In this document: positions 42,893-51,342 of the stretch, piece after piece
Layout: each line of letters begins with the position of its first letter
Position numbering within the stretch: the first letter of the stretch is position 1
NCBI GenBank assembly: GCA_046331625.1
Contig: JAXLQL010000006.1
Location: 186,001-250,000 of the forward strand
Direction: 5' to 3'
DNA length: 64,000 nucleotides
Origin: JAXLQL01 sp046331625
Lineage (GTDB): Bacteria > Acidobacteriota > Terriglobia > Bryobacterales > Bryobacteraceae
Made by a program: the position numbers and the translations under genes
Notes under the pieces: model-generated
Database searches by the model: none
What the model was told of the DNA's origin: nothing
What the model saw: only the letters and a program-made list of their open reading frames with translations

Positions 42893-43864
42893 TTACCTCT
42901 TGACGAGCACTGTGCTTTCGAGCACGGCCTGCAGCGTGCTCATGCCGCCCGGTGTGGCCACCACGGTCCGTTCCCAAGCGGCCTTGTCAGGCGAGCGGAG
43001 CTGCACCTGGTGTTCGCCCGGCGGCAATCGCAATGTGGCGGGTGTCTGCCCCATGAATCGGCCGTTTACCCAAATTTCCGCACCCTCGGGCTTGGAATGC
43101 ACGGCGAGCGAGGCGAGCTCCGGCTCGACGATCACGGGTGCCTTCCGCTGGATCTCTTCTTCTTGCGGCGATGGGCACGACTGCGCTGGCTCTGGTCGCG
43201 CGAGAGGCTTGGGCATGGCGATGGTTTCGCCCAGGAAGGCGGTGAACTCGCGGCCCTTGGGGATCGCGACGTCTTTGCCGTAGAGGAACGCGATCACGGG
43301 CAAGGCAGGGATGGCGAAGAGGCTGTCGCCTACGGACGGCTGGTCAGTGGCCACCCGCTGCGCTCCGCGGCGGTAGGCTCGCAAGGGCGCGCCCGTTCCG
43401 CCGGGGAGGCAGACGGCTTGGAGATCAATGTCGATCTTGCCGTTCTTGCGCATGCGGCTCTTGGGTTCCACGGCGGTGACGAGTCCCCAGGCCCGGCTGC
43501 CTTGGGGGATGACGATCGTCTGGTCAACGATGACGTCGTCGACGACTTCGAACAGGACTTTCTCGTTCACGCGCGATTCGGCGGAGGAGACGGTTTGGAG
43601 GATCCGGAGTTCGACCTCGGTGTCCATGGGGAGAACGATCCGGGGCTTGGGAGCCTTGGAAGGCGCTTCGGCAGCGGCCAGCGCGAGTGCGAAGAGCGCC
43701 GGGATCGAAACCCAATGTGGGGCAGGCTTTAGCCTGCGGCGGACTTCAGTCCGCAATCCGGAGCGGGACTGAAGTCCCGCGCAGGCTGAAGCCTGCCCCA
43801 CACGTCTTGGACCTGCCGACCCACAAAAGACTTGGCACAAAGACCAGAGGCAGAGGCGGATCAT
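42893..43864 (-). CDS. PEGA-domain envelope protein with a repeat inserted in its signal peptide
   Basis: A 323-aa protein. The ATG at 43864 overlaps the GH18 stop (ATGA). The N-terminus reads MIRLCLWSLCQVF, then about 29 residues encoded by the palindromic repeat at 43716-43802 plus flanks, then IPALFALALAAAEA. Without the insert the two hydrophobic parts would make an ordinary signal peptide. Residues about 75-180 form a beta domain similar to that of the protein at 1795-2589 (VDQTIVIPQGSRAWGLVT). The C-terminus (about 255-320) is a PEGA domain (HSKPEGAEIWVNGRFMGQTP), seen in surface proteins. Whether export still works is an open point. Confidence 0.7.
   Translation of the reverse strand: MIRLCLWSLCQVFCGSAGPRRVGQASACAGLQSRSGLRTEVRRRLKPAPHWVSIPALFALALAAAEAPSKAPKPRIVLPMDTEVELRILQTVSSAESRVNEKVLFEVVDDVIVDQTIVIPQGSRAWGLVTAVEPKSRMRKNGKIDIDLQAVCLPGGTGAPLRAYRRGAQRVATDQPSVGDSLFAIPALPVIAFLYGKDVAIPKGREFTAFLGETIAMPKPLARPEPAQSCPSPQEEEIQRKAPVIVEPELASLAVHSKPEGAEIWVNGRFMGQTPATLRLPPGEHQVQLRSPDKAAWERTVVATPGGMSTLQAVLESTVLVKR
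43716..43802. repeat. Palindromic repeat (copy 5), 87 bp inside a coding region
   Basis: Perfect 13-bp termini TGTGGGGCAGGCT and AGCCTGCCCCACA flank inner stems GCGGACT/AGTCCGC and GCGGGACT/AGTCCCGC. The length is 87 bp, exactly 29 codons, and the minus-strand frame through it is open. It lies in the signal-peptide part of the gene at 42893-43864. Confidence 0.75.
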
Positions 43865-44898
43865 GGGCACACCCCGCACTTGGGCGCGAACACGCGCGGC
43901 CACACCGAGGGGTCCTCTTGGCCCATCCGCCACACTGAGTAGCCACGCAGTCTGTATTTCGCCACGAGCTCCGTGCGTAACCGCAAGCTTTCTGAATCCT
44001 GGAACCAAATCACCGTCTCGCCGCCATCGGTCCGCATTCGCAGCACTGGCTCCTTGTGGACGTCATGCAGCTTCGATGCCACATTCGCCTTGTTCGCCTC
44101 GGCTTGCGCTTCGGCCCAGGATCCCGTGGTCACCTTGCCCGCATTCCAGCGCCGATGATAGAGCGCCAACCCGAGCGTCAGCTTCTCAGCGGGAACAGCC
44201 TCGAATACACGGCGCACGCACTGCTCCATCCACTCGACCCCGGCGATGGGACCCGGCGCGTCTGCCGTGGCGTACTGGTCATACGACATCAGAGTGAGAA
44301 AATCCGCCGCCGCTCCGAGCCGGGCGTAGTCGAATGCCGCTGCACGCGGAGCCGGCAAGTACTCGCGAGCGGGCTCATCCACCGGACCTGTAGAGTACAC
44401 CGGCGCCGCCACGGCTACGCTCAACTTCATCCCGCGCTTATGGAGCAGCGGCGCCAGCGTCTCGGCCAGTCGCGAGTATCCATCGCGATCGGAAGCCTCG
44501 AGATTCTCGAGGTCGAGTTGGAGCCCTTGGAAGCGGTTATCCGCGGCCGTAGCGGCAAGTTTCGCGGCCAGCGCGGATATCGATTCCGGGGTCGCCAACG
44601 CGGCGCGGGCGATCTCGGGCTTGAAATCCGCATTCATCACCACCGGCATCAGCGCGATGTTCTTGTCGACTGCCAACTGCCGCACTTTGGGATCGACCGC
44701 CAGGCGAACCTCGCCGCCCGAGTCGACGAATACCCACACCGGAGAGAGCAGTTCCACGTACCGCCAGTTGCGTTCTAGCGACTGCCACGCAGCGGCATCA
44801 TCCACGTAGTAGAAATGCGCGAGCGGACGCCGAGCCGTGGCCTCTGGCGTTCCGGCCAGGGCGGCGAACACGGCCATGAAACCGAGCGCTCGCATCAA
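43861..44898 (-). CDS. GH18-type (chitinase/SleL-like) glycoside hydrolase
   Basis: A 345-aa exported protein with a signal peptide (about 1-22). The GH18 barrel has the catalytic motif FQGLQLDLEN (D129, E131), matching the DxxDxDxE pattern used for substrate-assisted hydrolysis of GlcNAc-containing glycans. FLTLMSYDQY and the late VIWFQDSESL strand are further GH18 marks, and the sequence type is near YaaH/SleL cortex-type enzymes. In the operon it sits between envelope proteins and a NodB-like protein. By analogy with the hydrolase half of PgaB it may trim the exported polymer; this is an inference. Confidence 0.8.
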   Translation of the reverse strand: MMRALGFMAVFAALAGTPEATARRPLAHFYYVDDAAAWQSLERNWRYVELLSPVWVFVDSGGEVRLAVDPKVRQLAVDKNIALMPVVMNADFKPEIARAALATPESISALAAKLAATAADNRFQGLQLDLENLEASDRDGYSRLAETLAPLLHKRGMKLSVAVAAPVYSTGPVDEPAREYLPAPRAAAFDYARLGAAADFLTLMSYDQYATADAPGPIAGVEWMEQCVRRVFEAVPAEKLTLGLALYHRRWNAGKVTTGSWAEAQAEANKANVASKLHDVHKEPVLRMRTDGGETVIWFQDSESLRLRTELVAKYRLRGYSVWRMGQEDPSVWPRVFAPKCGVCP

Positions 44899-46736
44899 TC
44901 GTCCAGCGCCACCAGGAATACGTGGCTACTCTCCTTTTCGACCCGCGGGAACCGCAGCAAGAGTACGTCTTCGTTCGGCAGGAGCTCACTCGCCGGAGTG
45001 GTCTTGCCGATGAACTCCGAGATCAAGCGGATCGAGTTCGGCCGGTAGGGCAGATGCAGATGAACCGTGAGATCATCGAGCGCCTGCCGCCCTCGATTCA
45101 CCACCGACACCCGCAAGCGGTGCTGGTGTACCAGGATCGCCTCCGCGCCGACTCTCTCCCGGCGCGACCACCAAGACGTCATGTCGGACGCAGTGGTGAG
45201 CCAAACCGGATTCTGCTTGATGCGCCGCAGCACTGACTGTGTCAGATGCAGATTCTCCTGCTTGGCCAGCAACGGCGCCGAAATGCTGAGCACGTACGAT
45301 CCGCCGAGATAACGGCTGACTTCGTACTCTTTCACGAACTGATCCCCCAAGTCCTCTCCCCACGGTGTGGGCCCCTTATAGTTCGCGACGGCATCGAGAT
45401 CGTCGGACCAGTGCGAAGGAATTTTCGCCACTTCCACTTTGCTCCCGAACCACGTGGTAGCTGGAAATTCGATCAGCTCCGGTACGGTGCGGTGGTTGCC
45501 TGTGCGGTCGAGCATGTAGCGGTAGCCCGCCGTTCTCAGAGCCACCAGCGTGTCGAGGCTCCAGACATCCTGCGGCGGCTTGAAGCCGGTCACCCAGGCT
45601 CGATTTCCCGCTTCGAGCGCCGTCTTGGCGTCTGTGAGCGCTTGCGACTGGTTCAGCACATTGCGCACGGTGAAGGGATCGTCGGCGTCGCCGGTAGCGG
45701 CCACTTCGAGCGAAGTCTTTTCGCGCGGCGAGCCGCCCGGCGCGACAAACAAGGTCCCGGGCACGTACTCGGATTCGAGCATCCGCGCAACGCTGGTGGC
45801 CACGCGTGGATCGCGGCCAGTGTCGGCAGTCACCACCACGGCGCTCGGGCTACGCTTCGGCCAAGGTTCGAGCATGATCAGCGGCTGGCGGCTCACCCAT
45901 CGGATGGCGGATCGGGTGAAGCTGTCGCGGAACCGCGGCAGTTGCCCGTTCTTCGTGCCGATCATGCGCTCGTTGAACCCGAGCCACACCACGCGTCCGG
46001 CTCCCCACTCGCCGTGAGTGGCCAAAGCCACGCCGCCGGGCGCGCCGCCGTCGATGGGCATCACCTTCGCGTCGCTCCAGTAGGCGTCAGGCCGCTCGTG
46101 GAAGCCGTAGGTAATCTCTTGCGTAGGCAGATCCAGGCGGAGCCCGGGCGGCAAGCCTCCCGAGTAGTACTGGCCCCCGCGAAATGCGACGAATGTATCG
46201 GGTGGCGGCGAGACGCTTTGGAAGTCCTCCACGCCGGTGATCTCGGTGGTGAAGTCCCAGCCTCGCCAGGAGCAATCGGCGTTGCGCGCGCCGGTGGCTC
46301 CCGAAGCGATCACACCATTGCCGCGCCCCACGAACTCGCGGACGGCTTGCCGCTGCTCATCACTCATGCAGACTGCCCAGGGAAGAATGAGCACGTTCAC
46401 GGAACGGTCAAGGCCTTTGGCGAGCTCCTGGTCATTGATGATCTGATACTCGATGGCCTCGCTCTTCAACTGGTGTTCCCAATAGGTGGCCAAGTCGAAG
46501 TAGTATTCTGGATGGTCTCCGCTTCGAATGGAGCTGAACGCGCTTCGCAGAACCGCAACCTTGGTCGGCAATTCCTCGCCGCCCATCCAGTTCAGCCGTT
46601 TGCTCAACGGGAACGAGCCGACCGTGCGGTCGACGATATGCATGTAGGCGTAGAGCTGGATGGCGAAGATGGTGACGCACATCAAGCCCAGCGTTGCGCC
46701 GAACGGGAGATATCGCTTTGGAGCCGCCGAGTACAT
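44895..46736 (-). CDS. NodB-fold polysaccharide deacetylase-like protein with GATase-like domain
   Basis: A 613-aa protein anchored by one N-terminal helix (about 13-32). Residues about 60-270 resemble a glutamine-amidotransferase-like Rossmann domain (VLILPWAVCMSDEQRQAVRE, GNGVIASGATGARN). Residues about 295-480 have a NodB-like layout: VVVTADTGRDP in place of TFDDG, PGTLFVAPGG, then GFKPPQDVWSLDTLVALRTA and GYRYMLD. The second Asp of motif 1 is Thr, and no HxxxH metal pair is visible, so catalysis is doubtful. A beta-sandwich (about 530-610) ends the protein. A glycan-binding role in polymer export is inferred. Confidence 0.65.
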   Translation of the reverse strand: MYSAAPKRYLPFGATLGLMCVTIFAIQLYAYMHIVDRTVGSFPLSKRLNWMGGEELPTKVAVLRSAFSSIRSGDHPEYYFDLATYWEHQLKSEAIEYQIINDQELAKGLDRSVNVLILPWAVCMSDEQRQAVREFVGRGNGVIASGATGARNADCSWRGWDFTTEITGVEDFQSVSPPPDTFVAFRGGQYYSGGLPPGLRLDLPTQEITYGFHERPDAYWSDAKVMPIDGGAPGGVALATHGEWGAGRVVWLGFNERMIGTKNGQLPRFRDSFTRSAIRWVSRQPLIMLEPWPKRSPSAVVVTADTGRDPRVATSVARMLESEYVPGTLFVAPGGSPREKTSLEVAATGDADDPFTVRNVLNQSQALTDAKTALEAGNRAWVTGFKPPQDVWSLDTLVALRTAGYRYMLDRTGNHRTVPELIEFPATTWFGSKVEVAKIPSHWSDDLDAVANYKGPTPWGEDLGDQFVKEYEVSRYLGGSYVLSISAPLLAKQENLHLTQSVLRRIKQNPVWLTTASDMTSWWSRRERVGAEAILVHQHRLRVSVVNRGRQALDDLTVHLHLPYRPNSIRLISEFIGKTTPASELLPNEDVLLLRFPRVEKESSHVFLVALDD

Positions 46737-46737
46737 G

Positions 46738-47106
46738 CTATTTGGCCGGGTCGTATGGTTTGAAGAATCGCGGCCCGGCCGCGCGGGGCTTGGCGGGCTC
46801 TGGCGCAGCAGCCACGGGCGCCGCCGGAGCCAACGTCACGGGTTCTGGTTTCCGCGTGGACCTTGTCACAGGTTCCGCGGCCGCTACGGCGGCGGCGACC
46901 GCGGCCAGCGACTTCACGGGCTCGGCGGGCGCCACTGCTTCCGGTGCGGGCGCAGGCGCTGGCGTAGCCCCATGAGCCGCCTGTTTGCGGAGCTTCTTGC
47001 CCTCCCTCACGCGGAACAGCACGTAGGAGTAGAACGCGAACACGATGGTGGCGAGACTGACCAGCAGGATCGAGGTAGCCAGCAGTGTGTAGAGTTCGAA
47101 TTGCAT
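46738..47106 (-). CDS. Small one-TM protein with Ala/Pro-rich tail
   Basis: A 122-aa protein with one membrane helix (about 7-30: LATSILLVSLATIVFAFYSYVLF), then a basic turn (RVREGKKLRK) and an Ala/Pro-rich cytoplasmic tail ending FFKPYDPAK. Its place between the synthase and the deacetylase-like gene, and its topology, recall accessory subunits such as PgaD or BcsF, but there is no sequence match to either that I can see. Confidence 0.6.
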   Translation of the reverse strand: MQFELYTLLATSILLVSLATIVFAFYSYVLFRVREGKKLRKQAAHGATPAPAPAPEAVAPAEPVKSLAAVAAAVAAAEPVTRSTRKPEPVTLAPAAPVAAAPEPAKPRAAGPRFFKPYDPAK

Positions 47107-47112
47107 TTCGGC

Positions 47113-48429
47113 TCAGATTCTCCCCATGCGTTGTTGCGTGAACCATCCCATGCGCACTTTGAATAGCTCATCCACTGTGGCGAAGAAGCGCATCGAGTCG
47201 ACGAAGGGGATGAAGAACAGCCGGTACAAGATGGCGTAGGGAATCAGCTTCAGTTCCTCGTTCTCGGCTGTCACGCAGAACACCGCTGCCAGCACGTCGA
47301 GCAGTGTCAGCACCACCCACCACAGGAACACGAGGGACGACAAACCGCCGCCCACAGCCATCAGCAGAAACATCAGAATTCCGCAGAAGTTCATCCCCAC
47401 CATGGCGATGCTTTCGAACACCATGTTCCAGAGCATGAACCACCCCACCACGTCGCGCCGCGGCTCAAACAGGGCCCGGCGGTGCTTCAGCACGGCCTGC
47501 AGGATCCCGCGGCCCCAACGGTAGCGCTGCTTGAACAAGGCGTCGGCCTTCTCGGGAGCCTCGGTCCAGGCCACGCAACGGGGCTCGTACTTGATGCGCT
47601 TTCCCGCCAGCATCAGCCGCAGCGTCAGATCGCAGTCTTCGGCGAAGGTGTCGCTCAGGTAGCCGCCCAGATCGATGATCTCCTGCTTTCGAAAAACTCC
47701 AGCAGGGCCAGGGATTACGGTAATTTTCTGAAGCAGTGCTTGAGCGGCCCGCACCAGATTCAGTCCCTCGATGTACTCGAGGCTCTGCAAGCAGGTCAGC
47801 GCATTCAGACGGTTGGCGATCTTGACGTTGCCCGCCACCGCCACCACGTTCGGATCGGAGAAATGCTTGATGGCTTCGCGGAGCGTCTGCGGTTCCAGGC
47901 GCGAATCGGCATCGGTACAGAGCACGTACTCTCCGCGCGCGTGCGAGATCCCGTTGTTCAGGGCGGTGGATTTGCCGCCGTTGCGCTGGGTGATCACCTG
48001 GAGCCGCTCGCCGCCGTATACGGGGATCATTTCCTTCGCCTTGGCGTAGGTGTCGTCGGTGGACCCGTCATCGAGCACCAGCACCTCGAAGTTCGGATAG
48101 TCCATCTCCATGGCACCGCGAATCGAGGCTTGGATCACCGGACCCTCATTGTGGGCCGGCAAGATCATGGTCACCATGGGAAATTCCGCCAATTCATGTC
48201 CCAGCGGCGGATTCCTCACCTGGTACATCATGGCCAGCACGAGCAGCAGCGTGTACCGCAGCAGCATCACGATCAGGAACGCGAGAAAGATCGCTCCGGC
48301 GACGTTCACGAACGCGTCGGTCACCATCAGGCGCGACACGTAGACGTCAAAGTACATCGCAGTGAACAGCAGCAGGATCACGAGAGCGATTCCTGCAATC
48401 ACGGCGATCTGGAGTGCGCGTCTGAGCAT
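47113..48429 (-). CDS. Processive family 2 glycosyltransferase (PgaC/IcaA-like)
   Basis: A 438-aa inner-membrane synthase. Two N-terminal helices (about 7-28, 42-68) precede the GT2 domain (about 85-310), which has DDGS (120-123), DAD (173-175), TFAED (261-265) and QRYRW (301-305). These are the UDP-sugar, metal, catalytic-base and acceptor motifs of processive beta-glycan synthases. Three or four helices follow. NGGKSTALNNGI and overall length are closest to poly-GlcNAc synthases; there is no PilZ domain as in BcsA. The polymer (GlcNAc or glucose) cannot be fixed from sequence. Confidence 0.88.
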   Translation of the reverse strand: MLRRALQIAVIAGIALVILLLFTAMYFDVYVSRLMVTDAFVNVAGAIFLAFLIVMLLRYTLLLVLAMMYQVRNPPLGHELAEFPMVTMILPAHNEGPVIQASIRGAMEMDYPNFEVLVLDDGSTDDTYAKAKEMIPVYGGERLQVITQRNGGKSTALNNGISHARGEYVLCTDADSRLEPQTLREAIKHFSDPNVVAVAGNVKIANRLNALTCLQSLEYIEGLNLVRAAQALLQKITVIPGPAGVFRKQEIIDLGGYLSDTFAEDCDLTLRLMLAGKRIKYEPRCVAWTEAPEKADALFKQRYRWGRGILQAVLKHRRALFEPRRDVVGWFMLWNMVFESIAMVGMNFCGILMFLLMAVGGGLSSLVFLWWVVLTLLDVLAAVFCVTAENEELKLIPYAILYRLFFIPFVDSMRFFATVDELFKVRMGWFTQQRMGRI

Positions 48430-48432
48430 CGT

Positions 48433-51342
48433 TTATCGAATCTCGATCCTGTTGGGGTTGGGCCGTGGCATGGCCGGTACGAAGAAGTTGCTGAGTCCGA
48501 AGTCGAGGCTTCCGGTGGAGTAGACCGGTGAGCCGAAGGCACTGCTTCGTCCGCGACCGAAGCGATAGCCCATCTGGAGCGCGAGGTCCGGCCTCACGCG
48601 CCACAGGAACGCCGGGTAGAGCGAGAATTCGGTGTTGTAGACGCCACCCGTGTCGTAGCGGTTGATGCGGCCGTAGCCGATCTCGAGGTCACCCACGAAG
48701 CTGACGGTCTTCGAGATCTGCTTGTCCCAGGTCCAGCTGACGCCGGTGGTGCCGTAGAAGTCCGGACTGAAGTAGAGCGGCGAGAAGCGCTGGAAGTTGC
48801 TGGCGCGGACGTAATATCCGGCGGTGATCCAGGGCATGATCTGGTAGTTCACCCTAGCGGTGATCCGTTTTTGCGTGTTGTCGTCGAAGCCGGCGATCCG
48901 GCCGCGGGAATAGCGCGCCGCGCCGCCAGAGAGCCAGAAGCTCCAGCGGTCATTGAGCGGCACTTCGAAGCTGCCTTCCACTGTGGTGCTCGAGATGCCC
49001 GCGTAGAGACTCGAGATGGTGTTGAGATCGAAGATGCCGTCACGATGACGAAAGCCGAGAATGAAGCGAGTGCGGGGGCGAGGCGTCATCACCAATTCCG
49101 CGCTGAGCATGGGGCTCCACCGGGGCCGGGGACCATTGAACTGCAGGTCCACCGCTTCGGCCGTGAACAGATAGCCTTCCTTGGGACTGAAGTCGAGCCG
49201 CACGCCGCCGCCCAGCCCGTGCATGTTGCCCCGGGTATCGCAGATCTCCTGCGACAGTGCGCTCACGGCGGCCGAGGTCAGGGCAGTGGGCGCGGCGTTG
49301 CAATCTCCACCGCCCACTTGGCGGAATTGATTGAAGGTCCCGAAGCGGGCGAGCGGCGTGATGCGCAGGCCGCCTTGCATTGGGAACGCGGCTTCGATCG
49401 TGTTCAGCGACCGGCTGAAGCTGTCGGAGTCATGGAATGCGTTTTGGCGATAGTGCAGAGACGGCGAAACGCGCGTCGCGATGTCGCCCAAGCGGTCTCG
49501 GGAAGCCCGGTGACTCGGGTCGAGCCCGAGCACGTCGCGGTAGGAGTTGTAGACCGAGAAGCGGTCATCGCCGCGCTGGTCCGAGATCTGCGCCAGGCCG
49601 AAGCGCGCTGCGGTGTTCGTCGTGTCCGACTTGACGATGCGCCGGTACTCCGTCTCGGCGAGCCGGGGTTTGCCGTTCCAACGAGCCAAGTCCGCCAATT
49701 CCAGCCGGGCGTCGTTGTCCTGCCCATAGCGGCTCAAGTATTCCTGATAGGCCTGAATCGATTTGCCGGTCTGGCCGTCCCAGGCGAAGAGCCGGGCCAC
49801 CGCCAGTTCGATCTCGCGATCGGCACCGAACTTCTGCACGAACTTGCGATAGGTTTGCAGCGCATCGGAGAACTTGCCGGTGGAGGCGAGCAGCCGCGCC
49901 CGCTCGAGTTCCTGCGTGCGCGCTCTGCCCACGATCACGCTGCGCGCGTTCCGCGCCACTTCGTGGTTCGGATCGAGCGCGATCAGCTTGTCGATGAACG
50001 GCTGCGCCGCATCGTAGTGTCCATCCCAGACGTGCGCGTTGATCAGGCCCGCGTAGTCATCGGCGGTGGCTTTGCCGCTTTCGACGATGGTGGCGAATGA
50101 CTTCCGCGCTGCCGCGAAATCGGGTTGCGTGATCTGGATGCGGGCCACTTCACGGAGCGCGTCAATGTCCTTCGGCTGCTTGCCGAGGTAGGTGGAATAG
50201 TAGCCGAGCGCCTTGTCCTGGTCTTTGTTCCAGGAGTGGAGCCGCGCCAACTGGAGCACGACCGACTCGTCCTCGGGGTTGCGCTCGTGATAGACGAGGA
50301 AAGCTTTCGCTGCGGCCGCGTAGTCGCCTTTTTCCTGGCGATCATACGCATCGCGAAGCATGATCTGTTTGCTCAGTCGATCGCGGCCTTCGGCGGCTTC
50401 CTTGATCCCCGGCGACTTCGCCAGGGCGCGCTCGAACGCGGTGAGCGCCTCACTCGGTTTGTCGAGATGCTCGTAGCATTCGGCGATCGCGAGGTCCACC
50501 ATGGCGTCGCGCGAGGTCTTGTTCAACTGGCGGGCTTTGAGGAAGGAGGGCAGCGCGTCGGCGTAGTTCTCGGTCCACAGCAGCGCGCGACCACGATTCA
50601 GATTGGCGTCGGCATCGTCCGGCTTGAGTTCGAGGTAACGGCCATAGGCCTTGGCGGCTTCCGGGAGGCGATCCTGCCAGAAGAGGACATTCGCCAGAGC
50701 CAGCCGGGCTTCGGCGTCATTGGGCTTGGCGTTCAGATAGGATTCGTACAGCGGAACCGCTCCCGCCAATTCCTTGGCCCACGTCAAGTTCTGCGCCGCG
50801 CGGAGGGTGAATTCGGGCGAAGCATCGGGAAGCCGGGCGAGTTGTTGATACTGGTGCGCTGCTTCCTGGAACCGGCGCGTGCCACTGTAGATCTCGGCCA
50901 GCCTTACCCGGGGCAGCGCGAGCAAAGGCTTCTCTTCCACCACTCGAGTCAGCAGGCGTTCGGCTTCCTGCAGCCGCCGGGCCTTGATGTGGATCTCGGC
51001 TTCCAGGAAGCCGTTCCCGGCCAGTTCGCGCTCGGTGGGCGGAGCTGCTACTGGTGGAACCGATACCTTGGGTGTCTCGGAGTCTTCGTTCTTCTCGGGC
51101 GGCGGGGCCACCTTGCGAGAGGCGCGAGCCACGGTGGTCTTCGGTTGCGGCGTCTCGCAACTGGCGATCAGGCGGCGGATGGTGGCGTTCTTGGGTTGCC
51201 GCGCCAGCACCTTTTCGAGCAGCGGCTTGGCGTCTTTGCAGTTGCCCCGGCGATACAGCTCGAGCGCCTCCACCAATGTGTCGGCGGCCATCGCTGGAAC
51301 GAGCGATGCCAGAACGAGAATCACGATGACACGGATGCTCAT
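48433..51342 (-). CDS. TPR-beta-barrel outer-membrane polysaccharide exporter (BcsC/PgaA-like)
   Basis: A 969-aa protein. The signal peptide (1-19) is followed by about 15 TPR repeats (about 20-640), such as DAEARLALANVLFWQDRLPE and DADANLNRGRALLWTENYAD. A C-terminal beta-barrel (about 660-969) has alternating strands like FILGFRHRDGIFDL and TVSFVGDLEIGYGR. This order, long TPR superhelix then barrel, is that of BcsC and PgaA, which guide polymer through periplasm and outer membrane. It stands just upstream of the synthase gene (3-nt gap). It has no lipobox. Confidence 0.85.
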   Translation of the reverse strand: MSIRVIVILVLASLVPAMAADTLVEALELYRRGNCKDAKPLLEKVLARQPKNATIRRLIASCETPQPKTTVARASRKVAPPPEKNEDSETPKVSVPPVAAPPTERELAGNGFLEAEIHIKARRLQEAERLLTRVVEEKPLLALPRVRLAEIYSGTRRFQEAAHQYQQLARLPDASPEFTLRAAQNLTWAKELAGAVPLYESYLNAKPNDAEARLALANVLFWQDRLPEAAKAYGRYLELKPDDADANLNRGRALLWTENYADALPSFLKARQLNKTSRDAMVDLAIAECYEHLDKPSEALTAFERALAKSPGIKEAAEGRDRLSKQIMLRDAYDRQEKGDYAAAAKAFLVYHERNPEDESVVLQLARLHSWNKDQDKALGYYSTYLGKQPKDIDALREVARIQITQPDFAAARKSFATIVESGKATADDYAGLINAHVWDGHYDAAQPFIDKLIALDPNHEVARNARSVIVGRARTQELERARLLASTGKFSDALQTYRKFVQKFGADREIELAVARLFAWDGQTGKSIQAYQEYLSRYGQDNDARLELADLARWNGKPRLAETEYRRIVKSDTTNTAARFGLAQISDQRGDDRFSVYNSYRDVLGLDPSHRASRDRLGDIATRVSPSLHYRQNAFHDSDSFSRSLNTIEAAFPMQGGLRITPLARFGTFNQFRQVGGGDCNAAPTALTSAAVSALSQEICDTRGNMHGLGGGVRLDFSPKEGYLFTAEAVDLQFNGPRPRWSPMLSAELVMTPRPRTRFILGFRHRDGIFDLNTISSLYAGISSTTVEGSFEVPLNDRWSFWLSGGAARYSRGRIAGFDDNTQKRITARVNYQIMPWITAGYYVRASNFQRFSPLYFSPDFYGTTGVSWTWDKQISKTVSFVGDLEIGYGRINRYDTGGVYNTEFSLYPAFLWRVRPDLALQMGYRFGRGRSSAFGSPVYSTGSLDFGLSNFFVPAMPRPNPNRIEIR

